Origin: Sordaria brevicollis
Lineage: Eukaryota; Ascomycota; Sordariomycetes; Sordariales; Sordariaceae
NCBI GenBank assembly: GCA_033439795.1
Contig: JAUTDP010000017.1
Span: forward strand, 310,001 to 374,000
Direction of reading: 5' to 3'
Length of the DNA: 64,000 nt
A program made the translations under genes and the position numbers. Below the pieces are notes generated by a model. It had not been told where the DNA came from. It ran no database searches and saw only the letters and a program-made list of their open reading frames with translations. Of the stretch, positions 36,750-47,889 are shown in pieces (within the stretch, counting starts at the first letter, position 1; each line of letters begins with the position of its first letter).

Positions 36750-37491
36750 TTAACCACTCTGATACTTCTTCTTGCTATAAGCAGTGGTAGTCGAAGCCTC
36801 CGTCTCCTCGGGTTTCTGGTCCTTAGACTCAGAATCCTTGGAGGAGTCCTTGGAAGACTCGTCCTTCTTGGAGGTGTCGGTGGTGGTGGTGGTGGTTTGG
36901 TCCTTGGGAACCTCGTCACCGGGGAAGGTGGTGCCGCCCGTGGTGGTGTCTTGGCCGGAGGTCTGTGGTTGAGCCGATTGGGGATGGTTAATGATGTTTC
37001 TAGGGCGGGAGTGGTAGAAGGTGTGGGAATCTGGGTAGCGGCGAGTGGTGGTTGAAGCGGGGGAGGAGGAGGAAGAAGAAGAAGAAGAAGAAGAAGAGGT
37101 GATTGTTGTTGTGGGAAGGAAGGGGTGGCAGGTGCGGTAGATTATGATGTGGCTCGTTTGGTTGCTGTTGTTGAAGTTTTGGTTTGGGTTGCGGTTCTGG
37201 CTGGGGTTTGGGGTATTCTGTGAAGGTGGTGAGGACGATTATGATGAGTGGGTGGACGTAGTAGAACAAAAGCTGGAAGAGGTAGGTGTTAAGTTGGTTT
37301 GGGTAGAATAGTGATGATGAAGGGCATGTGATGAGGGTTTCTCACGAATGTTTCCTCGCGAGCCTGTTGAAGGAAAGGAAAATGAGAGGCACGGCTTAGC
37401 AAATGAGTGTCTTCTTTGTGATCGTGATCTAGAAGGTGAGAGTTCGGATGAAGAATAGAGAAAGGGAACATACGTTCTCGTAAGACGACAT
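36750..37491 (-). CDS. Probable spliced low-complexity gene, exon structure unresolved
   Basis: On the minus strand, ATG at 37491 gives MSSYEN, then a GTATGT donor (intron 37473-37364, CAACAG acceptor) and AREETF (37363-37346), then a GTGAGA donor. If the next acceptor is CTTCCAG at 37273, the frame adds a hydrophobic stretch (LLFYYVHPLIIIVLTTF) and ends at a TAG near 37000 (102 residues). If CACAG near 37215 is used, the frame stays open to TAA at 36750 and codes Asn/Ser-rich sequence, a serine run from a GAA/TTC repeat, then TTRRYPDSHTFYHSRPRN and an acidic Ser/Thr/Lys tail ending TAYSKKKYQSG. The second tail looks protein-like but no family was recognised. Which acceptor is used cannot be decided by eye. 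Confidence 0.4.
37074..37097. repeat. GAA trinucleotide repeat
   Basis: About eight GAA units on the plus strand; on the minus strand it codes Ser, Phe or Leu runs depending on frame and provides a polypyrimidine tract. Confidence 0.85.
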
Positions 37492-39465
37492 GGTGATTGA
37501 TGTGGTAGTTGCGGTTAAGCGGTTGAGTGGTTGTTTGTATTATGGTACGATGCCTTGGTTTCAAAAGATTCACGATGCTCTTCTAGATCTTCCTTTTCTT
37601 CCAAGTTGGTGATGTCGTGGTATTTATACTTTTTTTTTTCCCGCTCTCTCTCTGTCGCTCACCTTTTCGTCCTCATCCGGAATACCTTTCTTCCATCTTC
37701 CTCTCTACCACACCAGGTTGAGTGGCCGAGTAACGTCCATACTCTCAGTCCTCTTCAAACGCTTTCATTCATCTTCACCCAGCCAAGCAAGTTCTTCCCC
37801 TCGCCGTACACAAAACGAAACGAACGGATCCCGCGCAACACCACCGCAACCATTCACCCAACTCCTTGAAACCCATCTCTTCCCGCTTTGGTCTTCCACG
37901 ATCCCGCACCTTTCTGGCTTTACCGCCCACTCGGTATAACCCACCGCAAGGCAAGACTGAGAAGGCCACGTCAAAATCACCTCATGCCTCCTCCACCCCC
38001 ATGGTCTCATATGCCCTCATACCGCGCCTCTCCTTTCATGTTGCCGAAGTGTCTCCGGTTACCTCACGAGTGACAATGGACGGCGTGGGATAACCGATTG
38101 GGCTATTCTGAAGTAGGGTAGTTCAAGCCCAAAAGGCGGCTTTCCCATCCATTCGTTCTTTCCTCTCCGTCTTGCCTTGCAGCTTTTAATGAACAGCTAT
38201 GTGCTCTTGCCTCGTAGGTAGCCATCATTCAATCCTTCCTTTCCAGAAAACCACCGCGTCCCTACGGCCCTCCTCCTCCTCCGTCTTCAGTTCCCTCCTT
38301 CCCCCCTCAATGAATCCTCAAGTCCAACCAAACGCCTGTCGTGCACGGTAGCAGTATGACCCAAACGACCTGCGCAATCTTGCCTTTCCTTCGCATTTGC
38401 ATCCCGTCGTTCCTCCTTTTCCTCCCTCATTAGCGCCACAATAACGCAACTTGAAGTGATTTCTGAGACATATCGACGCGCGGACACATGAACCGGTGAG
38501 GAGAAAAACGAAACATAGTTGCCATGTGGTTTTTCCTTCATGGTTCGCCTTGCCTCGATATTGCAGTGTCTTGAGTACTTAGGTTGCGTGAGAGAGAAAA
38601 CTGTCCGGTCATGTGGGGTAGGAAACATAAAACACATAAAGTGAGAAGAAAAGAGCGAGACACACGACAACAGAAAATTTTGTTCAAGTTGGTTGTTGTT
38701 CTGCGACAGGCTCGCTCGCCTTTTGAGGCAGGTACGACCTTGAACTTGTAACCTCACACATCTTGCAGATGATCCCGTAATCTGAAGATGAGACCAATGA
38801 AGGCCCGCGAGGGGGGGAAGAGGGAAATGAGAGGGTTGGTCGGTGTACCACATCATGATTGCTTCCCCGCCGCCGCGGTGGGCAAGATAGTTTCGAATTC
38901 ATTTCATGTGGGCGAGATACGCGCTTTCGAATGCAGTGGTTTGTTGCTGTTCTGTCCACGAGAACATGGCCCAAGTTTTAGTGTGCCGTTTGCGAGCCTG
39001 ACTTGGTCGACCAGATCCAGCCTCATGGCATCAACGTTGGAAATCAATAGGACCGTCAGGTAAGTCTGCTGATGACGCTGCCATACTAGACTAAGAAGCT
39101 GGGCGAAGCGGACGTGCCACGCTCCCACGGCATTCACTGACGCAACTGCGACTTGAAATTTCGGTTTTTTTTTTCTCTCCCTTCGAGAAAACTAGACGAG
39201 AAGCTCGAGTTGGGCAAAAGAGTACACAAGGCGTATCAGCTTGAACAAAGTGTTACGGCCAGCCGCGTAAGCCCGTGGGGCGCAACAAGCAAGAAAGATT
39301 GACACTGGTTTGATAGGGTAGCGATAAAAGGGGGTATCGACGTATTATTTTGAGAGAACAAGAGGCTTCCATGCAAGTTTCATACTGATATGATGTAGAG
39401 AGAAAAATGTCATTATTCCATATGCAAGAAAGGACACAAGAACAAGACAAGACGAGAGAGACAAA
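37492..39465. other. Intergenic region between the low-complexity gene and PEX8
   Basis: About 2 kb without a supported gene. It contains the promoter of the minus-strand gene on its left and the 3' end of PEX8 on its right. Open frames up to 189 codons on the minus strand begin at non-ATG codons or lack coding character. Confidence 0.5.
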
Positions 39466-41718
39466 TTAGAGCTTGGCCCGGTCCATGTTGTTCTGAATGG
39501 CACCGCTCATCATGGGCACTTCCGGAAGTCCTCTTTCCGATCCGTAGAGAACTGCTTGCCTGCCTCCCTTTGTCCCCCACCATGCGACACCAATAGCCGA
39601 TCTCTCGACGTCCATCTCTCCGCTGACCAGAATCTCCCAGAACCGTCTCTTGGCGGCCTCCCTCATGGCCACGTCCTCGATCTGGTTTACAGCATGGGCG
39701 GCCAACGTCAGCCAATCCTCAAAGATCCTAAGGTGGAGGAACGGCAGGGAGTCTATCAAGGTCATCACCAAGGTGCTCTGCTCAGACACGGGTAGCTCGG
39801 GAGCGCCCGACTGGACCTGGGTCTCAGGAGGCGGGAGCGGCACCTTGCTTGCGACACCTATGCGGAAACGAACCATCTCCAAAAGTGTCTCAGCCAGCTG
39901 CGGGTGGGTTGACGAGATGGGGTACGGGGGGGAGAGGATCTGCATCAAGGTCTTGAACGCCAGGCGGAACTGGCGCGGTGAGATGTGCGTGGGGAAGGCC
40001 GAGAACAAAGCCTCGGCATAGAAAGGGGCGAGCTTCACGGTGACGGGTGCGTTGTGCGGGCACGAGAGAACCGAAAGGACAGCGCTGTGTGCTGCCTCGA
40101 ACAACTCGAGCATGCGTGGCGAGAGGGGGGTTGAGTGAGTCAGATAGGCCATGGCCGGTTGCACAATGAGCGAGTCGCAGTCCTCGGGTGTCAGCTTAAG
40201 GGGGAGGTGTTCGGCAACGTTGAGGTAGAACAAGTCCAGGGTTCTGTGAAGGGGATGTGGAGGCATGGTGCCCGGGTTAAGTGGCTTCGTATCCCGCAAA
40301 AAGGCGGCACAGGCGTCCGAGTACCTCGCCAGGTTGTCAACGGACGTAAGGTACGTGAAGGTGTATACCTGGAAGGCATCGCTTCCGTTCCGAGACGAAA
40401 TGAAGTAGAGGTAGCGGAGAGCCTTGAGCGTCTTGCTGGCCACGACGGGTGCCATGGCATCATTTCTCATCCGAGGATCGAGCAGACTGCGAGCCACAAT
40501 GGTCTGCAACACAGCAACTGAGCCATACATGACCTTCCTCAACAGAGTCCACAGAGCCACCCAAGGACCTTGTAGAGTTTCTTGGGTGAGGTACACCTCC
40601 TCCTCGGAGATTTCGATTTCCGAGAGTTTGCTAGCCTCCCATTCGTGCAAGAGCTTCTGAGTGAACAGAAGCAGGCTATCCTGAGCCTGTAAGACAACGT
40701 TGGCATCACGCGCATGTTCGATGGCAAATCCAACGACCTTTGACAGGGGACCAAGGCCATTGACAAGAGGTTTTTGCTCAAGCTGACGGAGAAGAAGAGC
40801 AGATGGTGAACTATCCTGCCAAGTAAAATGGTTTCCTGACTGCTTGAGATCTCCATCGATAGTGCAGAGGAACAGGCCGTCTTGCAAGCCATCTGCTCCA
40901 GTCATGCCGTTCAGAGCAACAGGCACAATAGCATCACAGTCCAAGGCGAGGCGAGAGGCCTTGGAAAGTAGTGGGAAAGCGTAGGTGAGGGCCAGTGCTA
41001 CCGGGCCTGGAGGAGCAGGGGGCTCTAGTTCGCGGTGTTGTTGTTGTTGTTGCCCACCTTGTGGTTGCGGCTCCTGAGGACGAAGGGCAAGGTTGACGGC
41101 GGTGACAATGGCCTGCTCAACGGTGTTGCGCATCGAGTAGCTTAGACCATGGCGGTTCCTGGGATCTTTCGGACTTGTCATGCCAAGGAGAATACCACAG
41201 AAAACAAGCAGATGCTGCCACCTGCTGGACTTGTCGTCTGCACCCTTGAGGACGGCTGACACCCAGTCATCGCAAGACAAACCGCCGCCGGTACGTGGCG
41301 CCTGTGGCACCGGCGGTCCTGCCTGAGCACCCCGCGAGCCTGGTGGCGGGCCTTGTGGACCTCGCGACCCGGGCGGGCCATGCAGTGCCGGGTGTGTCTG
41401 AAGTGGAAGTGGTGGCTGGGGCGGCTTGTTCTGTTTGGCTTGCTCCTGAAGTTTCGCGGCCTCCAGGTCCTTCTTGCGGACGTGGCTGGCAGCGCTGTTG
41501 AATATGCTGATGACGCGGTAGCAGGCCCTCATGCCATCGCCGCGCTCCCATATCGCCGGCGCATTGAGTAGCTGTGAGGTGAGGACGGTGATGTTGAGCG
41601 GGTTGGAGAGGTGGGTCAGCAGCGTGGTGGTGGTCGAGTATAACTGTTCGGTGCGATCATCGTCGTGGACGTCCTGGTATAACCGCAGGACGTTGGTCAG
41701 AAGTCGTTCGACCGACAT
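39466..41718 (-). CDS. pex8: Peroxin PEX8, intraperoxisomal import factor
   Basis: One uninterrupted frame of 750 residues from ATG 41718 (MSVERLLTNVLRLYQDVHDD). An upstream extension of the frame lacks an ATG. The start LLTHLSNPLNITVLTSQLL resembles fungal Pex8 proteins, and the protein ends in AKL, a type-1 peroxisomal targeting signal. A Pro/Gln-rich loop interrupts residues about 110-175 and a Gln/Pro run lies near 245. The rest is helical without obvious transmembrane segments. In yeasts Pex8 sits inside the peroxisome on the membrane, links the docking and RING-finger subcomplexes of the importer and binds the PTS1 receptor Pex5. The family call rests on the N-terminal motif, length and AKL, so a search would be useful to confirm it. 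Confidence 0.82.
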   Translation of the reverse strand: MSVERLLTNVLRLYQDVHDDDRTEQLYSTTTTLLTHLSNPLNITVLTSQLLNAPAIWERGDGMRACYRVISIFNSAASHVRKKDLEAAKLQEQAKQNKPPQPPLPLQTHPALHGPPGSRGPQGPPPGSRGAQAGPPVPQAPRTGGGLSCDDWVSAVLKGADDKSSRWQHLLVFCGILLGMTSPKDPRNRHGLSYSMRNTVEQAIVTAVNLALRPQEPQPQGGQQQQQHRELEPPAPPGPVALALTYAFPLLSKASRLALDCDAIVPVALNGMTGADGLQDGLFLCTIDGDLKQSGNHFTWQDSSPSALLLRQLEQKPLVNGLGPLSKVVGFAIEHARDANVVLQAQDSLLLFTQKLLHEWEASKLSEIEISEEEVYLTQETLQGPWVALWTLLRKVMYGSVAVLQTIVARSLLDPRMRNDAMAPVVASKTLKALRYLYFISSRNGSDAFQVYTFTYLTSVDNLARYSDACAAFLRDTKPLNPGTMPPHPLHRTLDLFYLNVAEHLPLKLTPEDCDSLIVQPAMAYLTHSTPLSPRMLELFEAAHSAVLSVLSCPHNAPVTVKLAPFYAEALFSAFPTHISPRQFRLAFKTLMQILSPPYPISSTHPQLAETLLEMVRFRIGVASKVPLPPPETQVQSGAPELPVSEQSTLVMTLIDSLPFLHLRIFEDWLTLAAHAVNQIEDVAMREAAKRRFWEILVSGEMDVERSAIGVAWWGTKGGRQAVLYGSERGLPEVPMMSGAIQNNMDRAKL

Positions 41719-42399
41719 GGCGTGTGCTTCGTGGGTGGTCGCCCCGTTGTCGTCGTGCTTGTCGTCGTTGTCGTCGCCGTCGGCCCGTCGCAATCGTAGA
41801 TGCCGTTAGTGCGTCGTCTCGGATATTAGAGATTAATGCGGCGGTATGTAATAACAAGCGATGGGCAACTAATCGAGATGATAGTCACAGCGGAACCATG
41901 GCATGTCAATTGCAAGTGGATGGAAAGAACAAATTCAAAGATGGAGGTGGTTGCGACCGACGTTGTTTGCCGGGGCCGAGGTACTGTAGAGTTTAGGGAG
42001 AGTGAGGAGGCTCTGGGCTCTGGGGGCTCCATTCCCGTCAGCAGGTGAGTCCCGTCCAGCTGAACCCAACCCGATCTTCCTGCCCCCATTTCAGCTAAGT
42101 ACTCCATGATACGGGGATGCCCCATATTCAATAGTCGGGTGTATGTTACCGTAACGTAAGCAAGCAGCTGGAGATGTCGGAGATGCAAGAATGATTGTTA
42201 CAAACGGAACATTTCTTACACGGCCAACAACAACAACACCCAAGAACATCACCAACCATCCAATACGATCAGACAGTATCAACTTCAACCAAGGTAGCCA
42301 CTTTTTGAAATTTAACACCAATCAAGCCTTGACACCAGACTTTTACGCACAGCGAAATAGTCAGCATCAACATCTGATCAGGCTACATCTTGCAGCACA
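41719..42399. promoter_or_regulatory. Divergent promoter region of PEX8 and the TMEM170-family gene
   Basis: 681 bp between two start codons transcribed in opposite directions. The PEX8 side begins with GTCGTC repeats. No specific sites claimed. Confidence 0.6.
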
Positions 42400-42921
42400 A
42401 TGGAAGAACCAACACCAAGTTCAATGGAGACACCATCGTACGGATTTCACTAAACCTAGCTCTCCGATATACAAGTAGTGTTCTTTTACTGACAAGTATA
42501 CCGCAGTATCATCCGGCGTGATAAACCGCCTGGCTATGTCACCCCTCCCTTTCCCTCACTCCACTGGCCTCCTCAACATGACACCTACAGTCTTTACGAC
42601 CTCGGAGACATGTGGCGCTTCACCCTTCTCTGGACTCTCATCATCTACGGCCTTGTCCATCTAGGGGCTGCCGGTATTGCCCTCATGATGCAAGTGGGAA
42701 AGAAGAAGTCCAACTGGAAATTCCTCTGGCTGGTTCCATTGCTCTATGCTGCCGTTGCTGGCGCTGAGGCCCTGCTGGCCGGAAGTCTTGTTGGACTGGT
42801 AGTGGGAGCTACCTACAAGGCGGGCGCCTTCACCATGTCGACGTGGATTCCCTTTATCTGGGGCTGGGTCAACGTGCTCATCTTGATCTTGTCGTCGTTC
42901 AGAATCCAGGGCGGTCTTTAG
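42400..42921 (+). CDS. TMEM170-family integral membrane protein
   Basis: Exons 42400-42437 and 42507-42921 give 150 residues. The 69-bp intron (GTACGG...TACTGAC...CGCAG) splits a TCT codon; unspliced sequence hits TAA after 17 codons. The spliced N-terminus (MEEPTPSSMETPSIIRRDKP, then YVTPPFPSLHWPPQHDTYSL) leads into DLGDMWRFTLLWTLIIYGLVHLGAAG. This matches TMEM170 proteins, where a YSL.EMW-like motif precedes the first helix. Three hydrophobic helices follow (about 48-70, 82-105 and 122-146), with KKKSNWK between the first two. Human TMEM170A shapes the ER and nuclear envelope; fungal function is not established. Confidence 0.82.
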
Positions 42922-43855
42922 TGGGACGTCTGGCTTCTCTGCAAGGTCGACAAGCTATTTGCCTTCTGGAGGTGCTCAGCATATGTCCACCGTCTCTTCA
43001 GGCACCGAGCCTAGAGCTACAACCAGGTGAGCTGACGGGATCTGATGACCCGGACGGGAGGGAACGGGATGTTCTTAAATGATACCCACCCGACCAACTC
43101 ACCCCTTTCTCGTGGACATGGCGATCAGGAACCCGAGCTCTAGGGGCATCTCCCAGGTTCGTCAGGGGCTCTGTAAAACAGTGAAGGTGCCCTTCCATGG
43201 GACTGGAATTGCTTGCAGGGATCCCAAGTTGCGTCATAACGTTCACAGGCACCCCGGCCCCTGTATGCAGCGCTGTCAGCGGGTTCGTTGGCGGGGCATA
43301 ACATCCGGGGCCGACCGAAGGGAACGAGGAACTGCATGAAGTGGAATCTTATTCCACCTTCTGGCATCTTCAACCCAAACATCACCACTTTTTGGTGTCT
43401 TTCGAAGCAAGGGAGGGAGCAACCTGTTGGCGTGTGTCAGGGCGACTGACAATGCGAAAGGAAACGGTGGGGGCGCAACAACAATACGTACGACCACAAA
43501 CATCTCGACCTTGAACCGAACCGCGAATCGCTTACTAGAGCGGCGCATATCCCGACCTCGACAACTGCGTAACTCTACAATCCCTCAGATCAGCTCTTCC
43601 GAACCCGGCAGTCTGCAATTGATTGATGCCAGAAAGAATGGACACCTCAAATAACGTGCGGATGTGGTCGCAAGATGGGTAAGTCTCCCCCTACATGCTA
43701 TTGTTTGGCTGTCTTGCCATTGTTCTCTTTTTTGCGGCGTTGCCCGTCTCCGGGTGCCAGCATATGATATGTATCTTCCCTTCCTCGCTCCCACTTCGCT
43801 TCCCGTCTGGCCTGCTTGCCCACCTATTGCACCACGCCACTAGATCAAGTCTGCC
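42922..43855. other. Intergenic and leader region of STE14
   Basis: 3' region of the TMEM170-family gene, then the STE14 promoter. A consensus donor GTAAGT at 43679-43684 follows an ATG-led short frame (from 43639, MDTSNNVRMW), suggesting a leader intron that could end at ACTAG (43843); joining it there would not continue the STE14 frame, so an untranslated role is more likely. Confidence 0.4.
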
Positions 43856-44800
43856 ATGTCTGGATCTTCCTCAAACCCATCGTCAACGGCGCCTTTGGCA
43901 ACCGGTCGCAATGACGGTCCATTCGCCCACAACCGTCGACATTCGCGCGGGCAGACCACCCGCATCGACATCAGCACTGCTGCTGCTACGGAATCTACAA
44001 CCCATGACCCTTCACAAGAAGCTGACCACTTCCTCCCCACCGACAGCCCGACCAGCGCAAACTCCAACTCCAACCTCGTCAACGACCGAGTCTACTTCCC
44101 TTACCAACCCAAGTCCCTAGCCGGCATCGCCACGCGCTCCTTCTGCCTCGGGATTGCCGTGACCATCGGCGTCGGCGCAACGGCCGCCACCCTTCTCTAC
44201 ACCTCAAGCCCGCTCTGGCGGCTGCCCTTCTTCCTCGCCGCCCTCGCGACCTTCCACTTCCTCGAGTTCTGGACCACAGCCGCCTACAACACCCGCGCCG
44301 CGGACGTCAAGTCCTTTTTGCTGACGGCGAACTGGCCCGGCTACGCCATCGCCCACGGCTTCGCGACCCTCGAGTGTCTTTTGACCAACACCTTCTTTCC
44401 GAACCGGGCATGGGCCCCGTTCGGCACTGGTGGCTTGCTATGTCTGGCCGGTCTGGCCCTGACGGTGATCGGCCAGGTGGTGCGCAGCGTGGCCATGGTG
44501 CAGGCGGGACCGAGCTTCAATCACTTGGTGCAGCGCCAACGGAGCTCGGCGCACGTGCTGGTGACGTCGGGCATATACGGGAAGTTCAGGCATCCGAGCT
44601 ACTTTGGCTTTTTCTGGTGGGCGTTGGGCACGCAGTTGGCGATGGGCAACGTCATCAGCTTTGTGGCGTACGCGGCGGTGCTGTGGAAATTCTTTAGCTC
44701 GCGGATCAAGCATGAGGAGGAGTTCTTGGTCAAGTTCTTTGGGCAGGAGTATATGGATTATCGCAGGAGGGTGGGCACCAAGATTCCGTTTGTTCCTTAA
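43856..44800 (+). CDS. ste14: Protein-S-isoprenylcysteine O-methyltransferase
   Basis: Single exon, 314 residues, start context gccATGtc. An unstructured Ser/Thr/Asn-rich N-terminus (1-75) is followed by several membrane helices (about 88-115, 120-140, 155-175, 190-215, 260-280). The C-terminal catalytic part has the ICMT/isoprenylcysteine methyltransferase signature: GPSFNHLVQ, LVTSGIYGKFRHPSYFGFFW, and RIKHEEEFLVKFFGQEYMDY, ending RRVGTKIPFVP. The RHPSYFG and EE motifs bind S-adenosylmethionine. In the ER membrane the enzyme methylates the prenylated C-terminal Cys of CaaX proteins such as Ras, Rho, lipopeptide pheromones and G-gamma; a G-gamma gene with a CVVM end lies in this window. The longer N-terminus is typical of filamentous fungi (inference). 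Confidence 0.95.
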   Translation: MSGSSSNPSSTAPLATGRNDGPFAHNRRHSRGQTTRIDISTAAATESTTHDPSQEADHFLPTDSPTSANSNSNLVNDRVYFPYQPKSLAGIATRSFCLGIAVTIGVGATAATLLYTSSPLWRLPFFLAALATFHFLEFWTTAAYNTRAADVKSFLLTANWPGYAIAHGFATLECLLTNTFFPNRAWAPFGTGGLLCLAGLALTVIGQVVRSVAMVQAGPSFNHLVQRQRSSAHVLVTSGIYGKFRHPSYFGFFWWALGTQLAMGNVISFVAYAAVLWKFFSSRIKHEEEFLVKFFGQEYMDYRRRVGTKIPFVP

Positions 44801-45166
44801 TTTTGGGACATCTATAGGGTGGCTTGGTAGGAAGACCGATAGTCAACCATGGTCTGCGACATTGGTGGTTCTTTGCTAGATCTACAGAGTTGAAGGAATA
44901 GATCCAGAAAAGGTCACTGAAGTCAAAGAACAGTTCTTGGATTCCTGAAGGCGTTTCTGCGCTAGGCCCAAACTTGGCCAGTGTCGGATTTCTTCTTTCT
45001 TACTACACGTTACTCTTGTAGCTCCATATCACGCCGCCAAACACCACGGCCAATGCGCTAGCTCTAACATGAAACAACTGACAATATCTCAATACTCTGT
45101 CCATTTTGTCTAAATATAATTTTCAACCTCCACCTTGCAAGAAAAACCAATAATCTACCACCCAGT
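44801..45166. other. Convergent intergenic region between STE14 and DGAT1
   Basis: 366 bp containing both 3' ends; AT-rich toward the DGAT1 side. No other feature seen. Confidence 0.6.
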
Positions 45167-46980
45167 TTACACAAGAGGAGGGCAAGTCCCCTGCCCCTGC
45201 TGGATCAACTGCTGCGCAGAAGCCATCTTGCTCACACTGCCATACTTGGCCTGCCACGCGTAAAAGTACATGAGGGCGGCAAACGGCTGGCCGAAGATGG
45301 TGAAGGAGACCCAGAAGATGATGTTGCCCAGCAGCTTGCCGTTGGAAGACTTTTTCTTCTCCAGCGGCTTGGTCATTTGGATGAGAGGGAGCTGGAGGAA
45401 CATGCCGAGGAAGGCGACGCCTGCTAACTGTTAGATCACTTCATCCCTTCGAACGGCCATAGAAAGGAGAGGGGAAAGAAAGGGAAAAAAAGAAAAAAAA
45501 AACCATACCAATAAGATTATGAGTCGGCACGCCCACCAGCAACTCGTGCAACACGGCGCTCAGAAAGAAAACAGCCACGCTCGCCGTCCCGTTACTCCAC
45601 CCCCTAGAGCGCATGGGCGAGTACACATGGCGCTTGAAGTACTGATAGACGGGCTTGTTCCACGTACGCCAGTAGACGCCCAAGCTCTCGGAATTCCACC
45701 ACTCGTCGTAGAACGACCGGTCCGCGAACCTCGTCACCTCGGCCAGGGCGTTCAGGAAGCTCTGGAACAGCGCAAAGAAGCCCGCTAGCCAAATGATCAA
45801 GGAGATGGTCGATAGTTTGAGCAAACGCTCCGTGATGGACGGGATGTCGAGAGACGCAATCTTGTCGAGCGAGTTCCGCAGCACGGGCGTGGCGTACTGC
45901 GCGCTTGTGAACCAGATGAACACACTCAGACAAACCACCTCGCCGCACCGCTTGGCCACGAAACCCCACCGGATCTTGTCGGTGCGCGGGTAGACGGGCT
46001 GGTAGACGAGCGTGGGCGCCCACCAGAAGTAGCACAGGTTGCCCATGGTGATGTTTTGCGGGTACGGGCACTGGGCGTACAACTCGGGCAAGGCGTCGAG
46101 CTCGCCGCGGGCCGGGTGCAGGTAGGCGTGTCGCAGGTCGCGGTTGGTGAACGCGTACGAGGCCGTCTTGAGCCAGACGATGATGGCGTGGATCTCGGTC
46201 AGGGTGCCGATCAGAGGGTGGTGGATGTAGTAGTAGACCACCCACGAGTTGAAGGCGAGGGCCGTGGTCACGTTGATGGCGTGGAGCATGCGGACGAGCT
46301 TCCAGGTGGATTGGAACTTGCGGTGCTGCTCCTCGGTCGGACTGCTGGTGCCGTCTTTACTGTCCTGCTTGCTGGCGGCGATGGCATCCCGCTCGTCACG
46401 CGCCTTGACGGCGGCGTAGTACTCAATGATGTAGGCGATGAAGAGGTGGCATGGAATCAGGAAGTACAGCAGTAGGCCGAGATTGATGTCGGATTTGCGA
46501 AAGTCGTGGCAGCCGATGCAGATGAGGACGCCATACTGGAGGTTGTTAGCTATCTCGATGTTTGAAGCGAGGTAGAAGATGGCCAACCTTTTGGATATTC
46601 TCAATGATGAGACGAAGGTTGCCGACAACTATAACATTTCGTTAGCCCTAATTGTTCGGCTCAAGAAGGATGTACAAGTTCAGATGAAATTTACCCAAAA
46701 CAATAACCATCAGGTTACGGAAGCCCAGAAAGCTGGGGCTCTCAGTTGTGTCATGGCTCAGACAGGACGGCCTTGACTGAGAGTGTACGGCTTCGACATG
46801 GCGATATTTACTCCTAATGACCTTCTTGACTTTTCTCCTGGTGTCGTTATCACTCTCAGCAGAGCCATTGACCTCTTCCCGAGAGGTGTTGCCGTGTTCT
46901 TGACCATGGACTCGACGAATGAGGTTGTCGTTTTGGACAGCGGGGTCAAGCCCCGTTGTGGTGGCCGCTGGACTGCTCAT
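45167..46980 (-). CDS. Diacylglycerol O-acyltransferase 1 (MBOAT family)
   Basis: Four minus-strand exons, 46980-46695, 46628-46588, 46535-45509 and 45420-45167, give 535 residues. Introns are 66, 52 and 88 bp with GCTAAC, GCTAAC and TCTAAC branch sites; the second donor, GTTGGC, is weak but the joined sequence VVGNLRLIIENIQKYGVLIC matches the family. The hydrophilic N-terminus (1-90) is followed by about nine membrane helices. PYPQNITMGNLCYFWWAPTL and FYDEWWNS (the FYxxWWN acyl-CoA motif) and the active-site His in AVLHELLVGVPTHNL identify an ACAT/DGAT1-type MBOAT; the QNIT and FWWAPTL pattern favours DGAT1 over sterol acyltransferase. It makes triacylglycerol from diacylglycerol and acyl-CoA in the ER. 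Start chosen as the first ATG in frame (MSSPAATTTGLDP). Confidence 0.9.
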
Positions 46981-47789
46981 TTTGCAAGCATAAGCTGGCA
47001 AGGGATGAGATGGCTGTTGACTGTGAAAAATGTCTTTTTGTGTTTCTCGACAGTGATATCGTGAAAGGAAAGACGGGGGTGTCGTTGTTAATGTATTCTC
47101 ATGAAAGTGGCAAAGGGTGTGTGGTGTCTCCGGGGCAAGCCGACGGGAGTCGGGTTGGGCGCTTGCTCGTAGTTTTAGTTAACTCTCAGTGTTTGGTTGG
47201 AGCACGCCGCCGGACCCTTCCCCGAAAGATCAAGTTTTTCAGTCTTTTAAACGGTCAAAGCCTCGGAATGGCACGGTGGAGGCCGAGGGTATGATAACAT
47301 TATATGCAAGGGCACCTTTTTGGACGGAGTCTGTGGAATGAATCCGTTGGTTGAGGGTTGTTCAAGAGACAAGAAGGGCAGCGCTCGGGAGAGGTGGTCT
47401 TGGAAGGCTTCGTTTTTGTAGTGTAAACCAAGGAGATAGGGTAACCCAAATAGCACGCGAGATTGGCGACCGGGCGTTGTAACTGGAGCGTTTGAGGGAT
47501 CCGGTCCATATGCCCGAAATAAAAGGAGAAATGGAGCTTCCATTGCTCTGTGATGTTTTATCACAGACTGAAAAAAGGGGTTTCGGTTCTGCTATATTAT
47601 TTAGGGCCACGACTACAGCATGTACCTTTGCTGCAATGTCCATGTCCTGTACTGCTTCTTCGGGTTTCTCGTTCAAGTAGGTAACTCTCGGACCCCGAAC
47701 AGATAGCGACGGCCCAAGACAAAGTGGAAATCTCCTTATCTCAGCGCTCAGACCTTCCTTCCTTGAGCTCTCGTGTACGGACGTTTTAC
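46981..47789. promoter_or_regulatory. Upstream region of DGAT1 up to the RIP boundary
   Basis: About 800 bp of normal base composition upstream of the DGAT1 start, containing CpA and TpG at ordinary frequency. It ends abruptly at the AT-rich repeat tract. It must contain the DGAT1 promoter; no sites claimed. Confidence 0.55.
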
Positions 47790-47889
47790 AGCCAATACAT
47801 ATTTTTTATTATTTTATCCATAATTTAATTTTTTATTTCTAATCTGGGTAATATTGTACACTCTACTTAAGGAGGTCTAAGTGCAAGAT

